From Microbacterium forte (lineage in GTDB: Bacteria > Actinomycetota > Actinomycetes > Actinomycetales > Microbacteriaceae), in contig NZ_CP116871.1 of NCBI RefSeq assembly GCF_031885415.1, positions 3,472,001 to 3,536,000 on the forward strand: a DNA stretch of 64,000 bases, given 5' to 3'. The translations under genes and the position numbers were made by a program. Under the pieces are notes generated by a model. That model saw only the letters and a list, made by a program, of their open reading frames with translations. It was not told the DNA's origin and searched no databases. Below are positions 47,996-56,566 of this stretch, piece by piece; within the stretch, counting starts at the first letter, position 1; each line of letters opens with the position of its first letter.

Positions 47996-48883
47996 TCAGG
48001 AGACCCAGGCCAGGATGAGGATCATCGTCGCGAGGAACCCGGCGAAGTAGTTGAGGAAGATGAAACGCCGCCAGGCGCGGTTGGTGCCCGCGGAGGTCTC
48101 GTCGGTGACGTTCCACCAGGGCGCGGCGTTCACGATGTACGGCAGCGCGAGCGCAGCGCCCAGCGGACCCGGCCACGAGGTGAACAGCATCGCGACGCCG
48201 GCCAGCGCCCAGAGCGCGATCGACAGCCGCACGGTCGCACGGGCTCCGATCACGGTCGCGATCGATCCGATCCCGCCTTCGCGGTCGGGTGCGATGTCCT
48301 GCACCGCGCCGAAGGCGTGTGCCGCCATGCCCCACAGGAAGAAGGCGATGAGCACGATGACCGCCGTCGGCGTGGCGGATGCTCCGGCCAGGGCGAGACC
48401 CACGATCGCCGGGGTCACGAAGTGCAGGCTCGAGGTCGTCGAATCGAGGAATGCCCGCTCCTTGAACCGGAGCCCCGGCGCGGAGTAGGCGATCACGGCG
48501 AACACGCTGATCGCCAGCCAGAACCAGGACGCGGGGTTTCCGACCACCACGAGGTAGACGAGGAACGGGATGTTCGTCACGACCGCCGCCCACAGTGTGG
48601 CCCGGTGGATGCGGGGGGAGAGCAGTGCACCTTCGATCCCGCCCTTGCGCGGGTTGGCGAGGTCGGACGCGTAGTCGAACACGTCGTTGATGCCGTACAT
48701 CGCCAGGTTGTAGGGCACCAGGAAGTACAGCGTGCCGATGATCAGCGTGAGGTCGATCTCGCGGGTGCTGAGAAGGTATGCGGCCGCGAAGGGGAACGCC
48801 GTGTTGATCCAGCTGATCGGACGGGATGACAGAACGATCTGCGCGATGTCGCGACCGACGGATCCGCGGGCCGACGAGGTCAT
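47996..48883 (-). CDS. crtEb: Lycopene elongase, UbiA family
   Basis: 295 residues, about eight membrane helices. The UbiA prenyltransferase motifs are YGINDVFDYASDLANPRKGG (the first Asp-rich motif) and QDIAPDREGGIGSIATVIGA (the second). CrtEb adds two DMAPP units to lycopene to give C50 flavuxanthin. It overlaps crtYf by 4 bp, after the cyclase genes as in C. glutamicum. Confidence 0.94.
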   Translation of the reverse strand: MTSSARGSVGRDIAQIVLSSRPISWINTAFPFAAAYLLSTREIDLTLIIGTLYFLVPYNLAMYGINDVFDYASDLANPRKGGIEGALLSPRIHRATLWAAVVTNIPFLVYLVVVGNPASWFWLAISVFAVIAYSAPGLRFKERAFLDSTTSSLHFVTPAIVGLALAGASATPTAVIVLIAFFLWGMAAHAFGAVQDIAPDREGGIGSIATVIGARATVRLSIALWALAGVAMLFTSWPGPLGAALALPYIVNAAPWWNVTDETSAGTNRAWRRFIFLNYFAGFLATMILILAWVS

Positions 48884-49224
48884 GAGGGATCCTCGTCGGC
48901 GGTTCTGACGTCGTCACGAGCGCGTCGACGGGCGCGCAGCGCCGCCCACAGAGTCGGCAGCAGCACCGCCCCGGCGAGCGGATAGGCGAAGTCCTCGAGA
49001 GGCGCGAGACCGATGTGCACGCCGAGCAGATGATCGGCGGAGTAGTGGAACAGGCCCGTCGCGATCATCACCGTGTCGAACACGGCGGTGAGGATGAAGA
49101 GCACGACGACGGTCACGGCCACGGCGCCGAGGTGGGCGCGATGCCGGCCCGAGACGATCGACAGAACGATGGCCGCCACCACCGCGGCGCCGACGAACCA
49201 CGCGGAGAGCTCGAGGTAGGTCAC
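48880..49224 (-). CDS. crtYf: C50 carotenoid cyclase subunit, CrtYf type
   Basis: 114 residues from GTG 49224, overlapping the crtYe stop (GTGA). Three membrane helices. FDTVMIATGLFHYSADHLLG and the PLEDFAYPLAGAVLLPTLW motif mark the second lycopene-cyclase-domain subunit. It works as a heterodimer with the other subunit. An arginine-rich C-terminal tail (ALRARRRARDDVR) is cytosolic. Whether the ring is epsilon, beta or gamma is not decidable from sequence alone. Confidence 0.88.
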   Translation of the reverse strand: MTYLELSAWFVGAAVVAAIVLSIVSGRHRAHLGAVAVTVVVLFILTAVFDTVMIATGLFHYSADHLLGVHIGLAPLEDFAYPLAGAVLLPTLWAALRARRRARDDVRTADEDPS

Positions 49225-49565
49225 TGTGCGACCTCGCTCGGGCGTCGGGTCAGTCTCGTCAGGATGCGCACGGCGCCGGTGTAGACGATCATCGTGCACA
49301 CGACCAGGAAGAGAAGGAAGACCGGCTCCTCGATCGGGAGCTCGGGGGCGAGGACGATCCCCGTCGCGATGGCCGACTCGCCACGGAAGAAGATCCCTCC
49401 GGCGATGCCCGCGACGTCCCAGACGAGGAAGAACGCGAGCCCGACGGCCGTGACGACGGACGCGGAGACGGCGTCGCGCCAGAAGAAGAGCCGGAATCTC
49501 CGATCGAGCAGCAGCATGCATCCGAGGGTGGCGAGCAGCACCACCGGATATACGAAGCCCATCAC
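49221..49565 (-). CDS. crtYe: C50 carotenoid cyclase subunit, CrtYe type
   Basis: 114 residues from GTG 49565 (GTGA overlap with crtI); ATG 49562 is nearly as good. Three membrane helices, with the cyclase motif LPIEEPVFLLFLVVCTMIVY. The partner of CrtYf; the two together cyclise flavuxanthin. Confidence 0.88.
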   Translation of the reverse strand: MMGFVYPVVLLATLGCMLLLDRRFRLFFWRDAVSASVVTAVGLAFFLVWDVAGIAGGIFFRGESAIATGIVLAPELPIEEPVFLLFLVVCTMIVYTGAVRILTRLTRRPSEVAQ

Positions 49566-51163
49566 GCGGTTCCGCTCGCAGACTCAGCGGTGGCCGAGAC
49601 GTCGAGAGGTCCGCTGGAGTGGTCGCCGCGGATCCGCTTGAGAACGATCTCGGCGCTGATCAGGCACATCGGCACGCCGACCCCCGGTGCGGTCGTGGCG
49701 CCCGCGTAGTACAGCCCCGTCACCTGGCGCGACTCGTTCTGAGCGCGGAACATCGCGCTCTGGGAGAGGATGTGCGCCGGTCCCAGCATCCCGCCGCGCC
49801 ACGAGTTGTAGTCCTCGAGGAAGTCTGCGGGACCTTTCGTCTCACGCACCACGATGCGCTCGCGCAGGTCGTCGATGCCTGCCCAGCGCGAGATCTGGTC
49901 GATCGCGGCATCCGCTGCCCGCTCTATCGCCGCAGATCCGCCGCCGTCGGAGCCGCCCGCGCCCAAAGCGGTGTCGGCAGGGATCGGCACCAGCACGAAG
50001 AGGTTCTCGTGCCCTTCGGGGGCGACGGTGCTGTCAGTGGCGCTCGGACGGCAGACGTACGTCGAGGCGGGGGAGGGGATCTCGGGCGCATCGCCGAAGA
50101 TGGCGTCGAAGTTGGCATCCCAGTCTTCGGTGAAGAACAGCGAGTGGTGCGGCAGCTCGGGCAGAGAGCCTCGCACGCCGAGCATCACGAGCACGGCACC
50201 TGGTCCGCTGGTGCGCCGCTGCCACCACGAATCGGGGTACGTGCGAAGGTGCGGTGGGAGCAGCGCCGTCTCGGTGTGATGCAGATCGGCGCCGGACACG
50301 ACGATGTCGGCGTCTGCCGTGTGCGCGACTCCGTCGGAGTCGCGCCACTCGACACCCGTCACAGTGGGTGCGCCCGACCGGATGCCTGTGCTGATCGCCG
50401 TGACGTCGGCATCCAGCACGATCCTGGCGCCCGCCGCCTCGGCCAGCTCCGCGATGCGCTCGACGACGCGCCAGAACCCGCCCTGCGGATAGCTGACGCC
50501 CTCGTCGAGATCGAGAGCGCTCATGAGGTGGTACATCGCCGGGGCGGTGCGGGGATCGGTGCCGAGGAACACCGCGGGGTATCCGAGCAGTTGACGGATC
50601 ACCGGGTCTCGGAAGCGCCGAGCGGCGAACGACTGCAGGCGCGTGCCGAGCAGCGTGAAGAGACGAGGAAGGGCTCGCAGCACCTCCGGCGTCATCAGCG
50701 TGCGCAGTCGCGTGAACGGGTTGTAGAGGAAGTAGCGTTCGGCCATGACGCGCGCGTCGTGCGCCGAGTCGAGGTACGCGTCGAGCGCCTGCGCCGAGCC
50801 GGGCTCGCGGGACTCGAACAGACGAGATACCGCCGCGCGCCCGAAGGGCACGGTGACGGAGGGCGATGGGTGCCCGTCCGATTCCGGTGCCTGGAAGACG
50901 CGGTACCCGGGATCGAGGAGCGTCAGGTCGAGCTGATCCTGCGTCGAGGTGCCCATCATCTCGAAGAAGTGGTCGAACACCTCGGGCATGAGGTACCACG
51001 ACGGCCCGGAGTCGAACCGGAAGCCGTCGCGCTCTATGGTGCCCGCGCGACCACCGACGCGGCTGTTCTTCTCATAGACGGTCACCTCGTGACCGTCGCG
51101 GGCGAGCAGTCCTGCGACAGCGAGACCGGCGACTCCCGCGCCGATCACCGCGACCCGGCTCAT
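49562..51163 (-). CDS. crtI: Phytoene desaturase
   Basis: 533 residues. An N-terminal FAD dinucleotide fold (VIGAGVAGLAVAGLLARDGH) is followed by VGGRAGTIERDGFRFDSGPS. The C-terminal bacterial-type motif is GLYYAGATTAPGVGVPMCL. It turns phytoene into lycopene by four desaturations. It overlaps crtB (ATGA) and crtYe, so translation is coupled. Confidence 0.95.
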   Translation of the reverse strand: MSRVAVIGAGVAGLAVAGLLARDGHEVTVYEKNSRVGGRAGTIERDGFRFDSGPSWYLMPEVFDHFFEMMGTSTQDQLDLTLLDPGYRVFQAPESDGHPSPSVTVPFGRAAVSRLFESREPGSAQALDAYLDSAHDARVMAERYFLYNPFTRLRTLMTPEVLRALPRLFTLLGTRLQSFAARRFRDPVIRQLLGYPAVFLGTDPRTAPAMYHLMSALDLDEGVSYPQGGFWRVVERIAELAEAAGARIVLDADVTAISTGIRSGAPTVTGVEWRDSDGVAHTADADIVVSGADLHHTETALLPPHLRTYPDSWWQRRTSGPGAVLVMLGVRGSLPELPHHSLFFTEDWDANFDAIFGDAPEIPSPASTYVCRPSATDSTVAPEGHENLFVLVPIPADTALGAGGSDGGGSAAIERAADAAIDQISRWAGIDDLRERIVVRETKGPADFLEDYNSWRGGMLGPAHILSQSAMFRAQNESRQVTGLYYAGATTAPGVGVPMCLISAEIVLKRIRGDHSSGPLDVSATAESASGTA

Positions 51164-52065
51164 CGGTTCCGCTCCAGCGCCGTCACGAGCACTGACCGCG
51201 TGGCCAGCAGCGCCTTGATCGGATCCGGCACGCGCACCCGGCGCTCGTAGAGGCTCGAGGCCGGAGTCTTCGCGACGCGTCTCGTCAGGGCGGCGAACAG
51301 CGCGTGGGCGCTGCGCACGGCGGCGCGAGCGTCTTTGGGCAGCAAGGGGATCGAGCGTGCCGCATCGTCGAGCTGCGCCGTGATGGTGCGAACCCAGTCG
51401 TCGCGGTCGGCATCGGTGAGGCGGCCGCCGTCGCCGAGATAGCCGCGCTGGAGGCGCTCGGTGTCGTCGGCGAGGTCACGGAGGAAGTTGACGTTCTGGA
51501 ACGCGGCGCCGAGCTGTCGTGCTCCGTGGGTCAGGGTCTCGAGTTCGCCGGTGGTGCGCGTGTCTTCTCGCAGGAACACCCGCAGGCACATCAGTCCGAC
51601 CACCTCGGCCGAGCCGTAGACATAGCGCTCGTGCGCCGCCGCGTCGTAGGCGGTGAAGCCGGTGTCGCCCGCGATGTCTGCGGCCATCGAGTCGAAGAAC
51701 GGCTGCGTGAGATCCTCGCCGATCCCGCACTCCCTCGCCGTGCGCGCGAAGGCGTGCAACACGAGGTCCGTGCTGTATCCGACATCCATCGCCCGGTGGG
51801 TCTCGGCCACATAAGACGCGAGCGCGCCGGTCTGCGCGGACTCGTCGAGTCCTGCCTGCGCGGCGACGCCGTCGACGATCTCGTCGGCGATGCGAACCAT
51901 GGCGTAGATGTTGCGCACATGCTGGCGATGTCTCTCCCCGAGCAGTCGGGTCGCCAGCCCGAACGACGTCGAGTATGTGCGGATGACCTCGGTGGATGCT
52001 GTGTCGGCGGCGCGGTTGAACCGTCCCAGACTCGCACCCGACGCGTCGTGAGGGGTCGGGCTCAT
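51160..52065 (-). CDS. crtB: Phytoene synthase
   Basis: 301 residues from ATG 52065, which overlaps the crtE stop. It condenses two GGPP to phytoene. The two Mg-binding motifs are RIADEIVDGVAAQ and NFLRDLADDTERLQRGYL. YSTSFGLATRLL starts the family domain. Confidence 0.94.
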   Translation of the reverse strand: MSPTPHDASGASLGRFNRAADTASTEVIRTYSTSFGLATRLLGERHRQHVRNIYAMVRIADEIVDGVAAQAGLDESAQTGALASYVAETHRAMDVGYSTDLVLHAFARTARECGIGEDLTQPFFDSMAADIAGDTGFTAYDAAAHERYVYGSAEVVGLMCLRVFLREDTRTTGELETLTHGARQLGAAFQNVNFLRDLADDTERLQRGYLGDGGRLTDADRDDWVRTITAQLDDAARSIPLLPKDARAAVRSAHALFAALTRRVAKTPASSLYERRVRVPDPIKALLATRSVLVTALERNR

Positions 52066-53159
52066 GCCTGTCGTCCTTCGAGGCGAGACGCGGAGACCAG
52101 AATCGACCGCGCGGCATCCGAGCTGATCTCGCCGGCGAGCTCCGCCTCTGACAACAGCGCGTAGACCGCGTCGAGCTGATCGCCGATGAGGCCGACGACG
52201 AATCGCTCGGCTCCGCATTCGCGCAGCAGGTCGCGCATCGCGGTGGCATCCTGGAGGCTCAGATCTGCGGAACCGAATCGGGGCGCGATGCGCTCCCAGG
52301 TGCCCGTCGATCGGGCGAAGGCGATGAGGGCCGTCTCCTTGCCCTCCCGCAGATCGGAGAACGCATCCTTGCCATGTGTGCGGTGGTCTCCGAAGACACA
52401 GAGCAGGTCGTCCTGCAGCTGATATGCGAGACCCAGGTGGCGGCCCACGGACTGCAGCGTCGCTTCGGCCGAATCGGAGGAGTCGGCGAGGAGCGCCGCT
52501 GCTCTCAGAGGCAGTGAGAACGAGTAGGTCGCCGTCTTGTAGACGCTCATGGTGAGGACGGTGTCGACGTCCGACGCGATGATCCCGTGGCTCAGCGCCA
52601 CGTCGGTGTGCTCGCCGGCCACCGTCTCGAGGATGGTCTGCTCGACGAGATCGAGCAGGCGTCGTCGTGCGTGCGCCGAGACCTCTGCCCGGGCGAAACC
52701 CATGATCGCGGCCGAGAGCATCAGATCGCCCATCAGGATCGCGCTGGATCTTGCCCAGTGCAGCGAGTCCTCCTCGGAGGTGGCCGGCGTGCTCGCCGCG
52801 AGCTCTCCGATCAGGTTCGGTCGCTTGCGGCGGGTCAGATCTCCGTCGATGACGTCGTCGTGCAGCAGGAAGGCGTAGTGCAGCAGCTCGATGTGCGTCG
52901 CGATGTCGACGGCGGCCACCGTCGCGCTGTCGTCGGCGGACGGGACGAGTGCGCGATGGATGTCGAGCAGCAGCCTCGGGCGAACGAGCTTGCCGCCGAG
53001 CGCATGGTCTGCGGTCGCGCGCCAGAGCGCAGCGAACTCGGTTCCATACGCCTCTGCGTTCTCGCAGTGCAGGGCGAAGCGCTGGCGGAGCATCTCTTCG
53101 ACTCGAGGGCTCAGGTCCTCTCGCGGCGCGGCCTGCGTCACGGTCACGGTCATGGTCAC
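52062..53159 (-). CDS. crtE: Geranylgeranyl diphosphate synthase
   Basis: 365 residues from GTG 53159 (GTGA overlap with idi); ATG 53153 is an alternative. First Asp-rich motif LLHDDVIDGD and second YQLQDDLLCVFGD are present. The segment GGKLVRPRLLLDIHRAL matches the allylic substrate site. It makes the C20 precursor for CrtB. Confidence 0.93.
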   Translation of the reverse strand: MTMTVTVTQAAPREDLSPRVEEMLRQRFALHCENAEAYGTEFAALWRATADHALGGKLVRPRLLLDIHRALVPSADDSATVAAVDIATHIELLHYAFLLHDDVIDGDLTRRKRPNLIGELAASTPATSEEDSLHWARSSAILMGDLMLSAAIMGFARAEVSAHARRRLLDLVEQTILETVAGEHTDVALSHGIIASDVDTVLTMSVYKTATYSFSLPLRAAALLADSSDSAEATLQSVGRHLGLAYQLQDDLLCVFGDHRTHGKDAFSDLREGKETALIAFARSTGTWERIAPRFGSADLSLQDATAMRDLLRECGAERFVVGLIGDQLDAVYALLSEAELAGEISSDAARSILVSASRLEGRQA

Positions 53160-53677
53160 ACCACCCCGAGGTCGCGGAGCTGGGGGAGCTGCTCGACGAG
53201 CCAGGGGCTGAAGGCGAAGGGAGCGCCGATCACGGAGTCGGCGAACTCCGCCGGGTCGACCCATGCCCACTCGGCGACCTCGTCGGGGTCAGGGGAGAGG
53301 GGGCCGTCTGCGATGGCCACATGGACGGGGCAGATCTCGTTCTCGACGATTCCGCTCGCGTCGACGGCCCGGTAGCGGTAGTCGGGCAGCACCAGGGAGA
53401 CGTCGGTGAGGCGGAGCCCGAGTTCGTCCTGTGCGCGTCGATGCACGGCGTCGGTCATGTCTTCGCCGGGGCGTGGGTGACCGCAGAAGCTGTTGGTCCA
53501 GACGCCGGGCCATGTGCGCTTCGCGAGCGCTCGTCGCGTCACCAGAAGACGCCCCTCACGATCGAAGACGTGGCAGGAGAAGGCCAGGTGAAGAGGGGTA
53601 TCGGTCGTGTGGACCGTGTCTTTCGCACTGGTGCCGATCGCGACTCCGTCTGCAGAAAGGAGGGTGACCTCATCCAA
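53156..53677 (-). CDS. idi: Isopentenyl-diphosphate delta-isomerase, type I
   Basis: 173 residues from TTG 53677, with AGGAGG 8 nt upstream. It interconverts IPP and DMAPP. Catalytic Cys is in WTNSFCGHPRPGE, and the metal/catalytic Glu in VENEICPVHVAI. The Nudix-like helix is DAVHRRAQDELGL. First gene of the carotenoid operon; it supplies DMAPP for both CrtE and CrtEb. Confidence 0.92.
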   Translation of the reverse strand: MDEVTLLSADGVAIGTSAKDTVHTTDTPLHLAFSCHVFDREGRLLVTRRALAKRTWPGVWTNSFCGHPRPGEDMTDAVHRRAQDELGLRLTDVSLVLPDYRYRAVDASGIVENEICPVHVAIADGPLSPDPDEVAEWAWVDPAEFADSVIGAPFAFSPWLVEQLPQLRDLGVV

Positions 53678-53754
53678 CGGGGGAACCTCCTCGATTTTCG
53701 CTAGCTTAGCTAATAATCAACATAACATGAAACATTCGTGTGTAGCATGATGTC
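53678..53754. promoter_or_regulatory. AT-rich divergent promoter/operator region of idi and crtR
   Basis: This 77-bp stretch is far richer in A+T than its surroundings. It holds the perfect palindrome TTAGCTAA (53706-53713), the longer near-palindrome tagcttagcta, and TAGCAT (53743-53748), six nucleotides before ATG 53755. MarR-type repressors bind such palindromes, so CrtR may repress both directions here. Confidence 0.55.
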
Positions 53755-54399
53755 ATGCACGACGGACCCGACGCCACCCCCCGCGGAAGCGGCGCGTCCG
53801 ACGTCCTCTCTCGACAGGAGGCGGGCTCGCCGGACGGCGTCGCGCACGCGGCGATCTACGACGTCGAGTCCGCGGATCCGCGGAGCACCCTGATCGACCG
53901 GTCGGGAGTCGCACCGGAGGACCTGCGCCAGATCGCGCTGGTGATGGGAGCACTCGGCGAGCTCAGGGACGCCGAGCAGAAGCTGTCGCTCGCCTCGCGC
54001 CGCTACATGCGCCTCAACGACACGGACATGCGAGCGCTGCATTATCTGATCGTCTGCGCGAACCGCGGTGCGACGGCCACTCCTGGGGGCATCGCCACCC
54101 ACCTCGGCATCTCGACGGCGTCGACGACCAAGCTGCTCGACCGCCTCGAGAAGGGCGGCCACATCCGGCGCGCACCGCATCCGACCGACCGGCGTGCTCT
54201 GGCGATCACCATCACTCCGGAGACGCGACAGGCGGCGATGGAGACGGTGGGTCGTCAGCAGGCCAAGCGCTTCTACTCAGCGGCGCGGTTGACGGCGGAC
54301 GAGCGTGACGTCGTCATCCGATTCCTGTCGGACATGGCGAAGGAGATCACGCTCCGGGATGAGCCGTGGGCCCAACCCGGAGTCGCGACCTCCGAGTGA
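53755..54399 (+). CDS. crtR: MarR-family regulator of carotenoid genes (CrtR-like)
   Basis: 214 residues. A 60-residue polar start precedes the winged helix (LNDTDMRALHYLIVCANRGA, ISTASTTKLLDRLEKGGHIR, DRRALAITITPE). It is divergent from the pigment operon, as crtR is in C. glutamicum, where GGPP relieves repression. Leaderless start by TAGCAT spacing. Ortholog status is inferred from location. Confidence 0.83.
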   Translation: MHDGPDATPRGSGASDVLSRQEAGSPDGVAHAAIYDVESADPRSTLIDRSGVAPEDLRQIALVMGALGELRDAEQKLSLASRRYMRLNDTDMRALHYLIVCANRGATATPGGIATHLGISTASTTKLLDRLEKGGHIRRAPHPTDRRALAITITPETRQAAMETVGRQQAKRFYSAARLTADERDVVIRFLSDMAKEITLRDEPWAQPGVATSE

Positions 54400-54400
54400 G

Positions 54401-54745
54401 TCAGTGCGCGGCGTTGTACGCCTCGACGACCGGAGCAGGAATTCGTCCCCGCTCTGAGAGCGTGTAGCCGTTGTCGTTGGCCCACGCCCTGATCGCGGCG
54501 ACCTCCGGATTGCGGCCGGCACGCTTGCGAGGTGCCGCCGATCGCGCAGACACGGCGGAGCCGGCCCGACGCCCTGCCGAGATATACGGCTCGAGTGCCG
54601 CGCGCAATTCTTCTGCGTGAGCGGTATTCAGATCGATTTCGTACGAGGTTCCATTCAGCGAGAAATGCACGGTCTCGCCTTCACCGACATCCAGAACGCT
54701 TCCGTCGATGTCGTCTACCAGCTGGTGCACAATTCTTCTTGCCAT
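54401..54745 (-). CDS. lsr2: Nucleoid-associated silencer Lsr2
   Basis: 114 residues from ATG 54745 (MARRIVHQLVDDIDGS). The N-terminal dimerisation beta domain has VHFSLNGTSYEIDLNTAHAE. A basic linker (RSAAPRKRAGRNPEV) leads to the DNA-binding domain AAIRAWANDNGYTLSERGRI, whose RGR inserts into AT-rich minor grooves. It silences transferred DNA, like H-NS. TATTGT ends 7 nt before the start. Confidence 0.95.
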   Translation of the reverse strand: MARRIVHQLVDDIDGSVLDVGEGETVHFSLNGTSYEIDLNTAHAEELRAALEPYISAGRRAGSAVSARSAAPRKRAGRNPEVAAIRAWANDNGYTLSERGRIPAPVVEAYNAAH

Positions 54746-54783
54746 GGAAATGACAATACTCCGAATTGACGAGCCTGAGGATA

Positions 54784-55110
54784 TTACTCGTGACCGGGGT
54801 CGATCAATTTCAATCCGACGATGCATCCGACGAGTCCGAGAAGCAACAGGATGCGCACCCAGGAGACCTCGCTGTCACCCGTGACCATCGCCCAGACGAC
54901 GGTGAGTGTCACACCGATTCCGACCCAGACGGCATATGCGGTTCCGGTCGCGATATCACGCATCGCGAATGCGAGTCCGATCATCGAGAGGATCAGACCA
55001 CCCGCGAAGATGATGCTCGGCCAGAGCTTGGTGAGTCCCTCGGATTTGCCCAGGGCAGTCGCCCACACGGCCTCGAGAACACCGGAGACGATCAGCACGA
55101 TCCACGACAT
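54784..55110 (-). CDS. gdx: Small multidrug resistance protein of the guanidinium-exporter type (SugE/Gdx)
   Basis: 108 residues, four membrane helices. The Gdx signature is seen: VLEAVWATALGKSEGLTKLW carries the proton-binding Glu and the Gly-Leu-Thr-Lys segment that separates guanidinium exporters from drug pumps. The Shine-Dalgarno lies in a hairpin that competes with a guanidine-III-like aptamer, so expression should rise with guanidine. Confidence 0.93.
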   Translation of the reverse strand: MSWIVLIVSGVLEAVWATALGKSEGLTKLWPSIIFAGGLILSMIGLAFAMRDIATGTAYAVWVGIGVTLTVVWAMVTGDSEVSWVRILLLLGLVGCIVGLKLIDPGHE

Positions 55111-55113
55111 GAC

Positions 55114-55166
55114 GGTCCTTTCGGACCAGTCTTTTCGCTCACCGGGTACTGGTCTGCCTCGTCCGG
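55114..55166 (-). ncRNA. Guanidine-III (ykkC-III) riboswitch with translational platform
   Basis: On the minus strand the aptamer starts CCGGACGAGG (55166-55157) and has TACCCGGT (55148-55141) and AAAGAC. These match, in order, the conserved parts of the Thermobifida fusca guanidine-III RNA, and CCGG can pair with the CCGG of TACCCGGT as the pseudoknot. Helix GACCAG (55154-55149) with CTGGTC (55129-55124) closes it. GGTCC (55127-55123), GAAA and GGACC (55118-55114) form an alternative hairpin trapping the ribosome site. Ligand binding would free it: an ON switch. Confidence 0.9.
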
Positions 55167-55251
55167 GGCCGGGGTTCACCGACCGGTGTCCACGATAGCC
55201 GTCAGCGCTGGGCAGCGCCTGTGCAGCCCTGATGCCGCGCGTGCCGGCGGC

Positions 55252-56109
55252 TCAGGGGAGCAGCCCGGCGCGGCGCGCCTTGGCCACAGCAGCGTGGCGG
55301 GTCGACGCGTCGAGCTTCGACATGGCCGTGCCGAGGTAGGCCTTGACTGTGCCCTCGCGGAGGCCCAACTGACCGGCGATCTCCGCATTCGTCGCCCCGA
55401 GGGCCGCGCACGCGAGCACATCGGTCTCCCGACGGGAGAGATGAACGGTCGAGATCGGTCCGGTCCCCGGCGGGACAGCATCCTCGGCTAGCATCACGAG
55501 ACGCTGTTCCACCTGCGCGATTCGCGCGCGCAGTTCGGCGTCATCGACGGACGCCGCGATGCTGCGAAGCTCGGCGAAGCTCTCGCGCAGCTCTTCGCGA
55601 TGACGCGGCGCGACGGAATCGGATGCCGGTGCCACCGAACGAAGTCGTCGCTCCACCTCGTCGCGGACGCGGAGCTCCTCAGCCACGGACTGCGCGACCT
55701 GCATCGCCGGAGCGGTCGTCACGCCTCCGACGGGTGTCCTGTCCCAGGCTCCCGCATAGAGGATGCCTCGAGGGCGACCGCTCACGACGATGGGCAGAGC
55801 GAGCAGGGTCCGCAGTCCTTCGCCGAGCACGAACACGTCGTAGTCATGGGTGATCTGCTGGGAGGATCCGTAGTCGCTGGTCATGCGGGGGCGCAGTTCC
55901 ATCATCGCCCGCCCTCCGAGGCCGCGCTCGGGTCTCACTCGCAGCCCGTCGAGACTGCGGGTGCGGTTTCCGACGATGCTGGTCACGCTGACGACACCCT
56001 CGTCGATGAGCCCACCGAAGGCGACCGGGAACCGGGTGCGCTGAGCGAGCTCGCGCACTGCTCTGGCGACGAGCTCGGTCTCTGATTCCATCCGGGTCGA
56101 TGTGGTCAC
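55252..56109 (-). CDS. LuxR-family regulator with GAF domain
   Basis: 285 residues from GTG 56109 (ATG 56091 possible). GAF-like N-terminal sensor (residues 15-140: RTRFPVAFGGLIDEGVVSVT, LGEGLRTLLALPIVVSGRPR), an arginine-rich connector, then a LuxR helix-turn-helix (LSRRETDVLACAALGATNAE, REGTVKAYLGTAMSKL). Divergent from the acetate-symporter pair, which it probably controls, perhaps in response to a carboxylate. Confidence 0.9.
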   Translation of the reverse strand: MTTSTRMESETELVARAVRELAQRTRFPVAFGGLIDEGVVSVTSIVGNRTRSLDGLRVRPERGLGGRAMMELRPRMTSDYGSSQQITHDYDVFVLGEGLRTLLALPIVVSGRPRGILYAGAWDRTPVGGVTTAPAMQVAQSVAEELRVRDEVERRLRSVAPASDSVAPRHREELRESFAELRSIAASVDDAELRARIAQVEQRLVMLAEDAVPPGTGPISTVHLSRRETDVLACAALGATNAEIAGQLGLREGTVKAYLGTAMSKLDASTRHAAVAKARRAGLLP

Positions 56110-56218
56110 GACTACCTACTTTCGGGGGTGACGGCGCTGTTCCCCGTTTCGTAGCGTCGACCCTATCATTCGCCTGGGAAACCGGGGCGAGCCGCAGCAC
56201 ATGAGGCAAGGAGGCCCC

Positions 56219-56566
56219 ATGACCGACCATCAGACGGCTGATTCGCCGGGAGCGATCGACTACATCGCTGTCGAGCAATCACCACGATTCCGCGAGTTGA
56301 AGAAGACGCAGCGATCGTTCATCTTCCCGCTCGCGGCGTTCTTCCTCATCTGGTATTTCGTCTACGTCCTGCTCGCCGCATTCGCGATCGACTTCATGTC
56401 GCAGAGGGTGTGGGGCGATATCACCGTCGGACTGCTCATGGGGCTCGGGCAATTCGTCACCACTTTCGCGATCACGATGGGCTACGTCGCGTTCGCCAAC
56501 CGGCGGCTCGATCCGATCGCCACGGAGATCCGTGAAGAGCTCGAGAAGGCGCAGGGAGAAGCATGA
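56219..56566 (+). CDS. DUF485 membrane protein
   Basis: 115 residues from ATG 56219 behind GGAGG. The conserved start is SPRFRELKKTQRSFIFPLAA, with two membrane helices and a charged end (EIREELEKAQGEA). DUF485 genes nearly always precede a solute:sodium symporter of the ActP/MctC type, as here (4-bp ATGA overlap). It is a likely accessory subunit. Confidence 0.93.
   Translation: MTDHQTADSPGAIDYIAVEQSPRFRELKKTQRSFIFPLAAFFLIWYFVYVLLAAFAIDFMSQRVWGDITVGLLMGLGQFVTTFAITMGYVAFANRRLDPIATEIREELEKAQGEA

Noticed and set aside
46022..48829. 935-codon open frame opposite the MMPL and crtEb genes
   Set aside because: It crosses two well-supported genes, and the translation shows only His/Arg/Asp-rich shadow composition.
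55157..55166. Mini-ykkC (guanidine-II) reading of GGACGAGG
   Set aside because: Only one ACGR loop is present; the order of conserved blocks fits guanidine-III much better.
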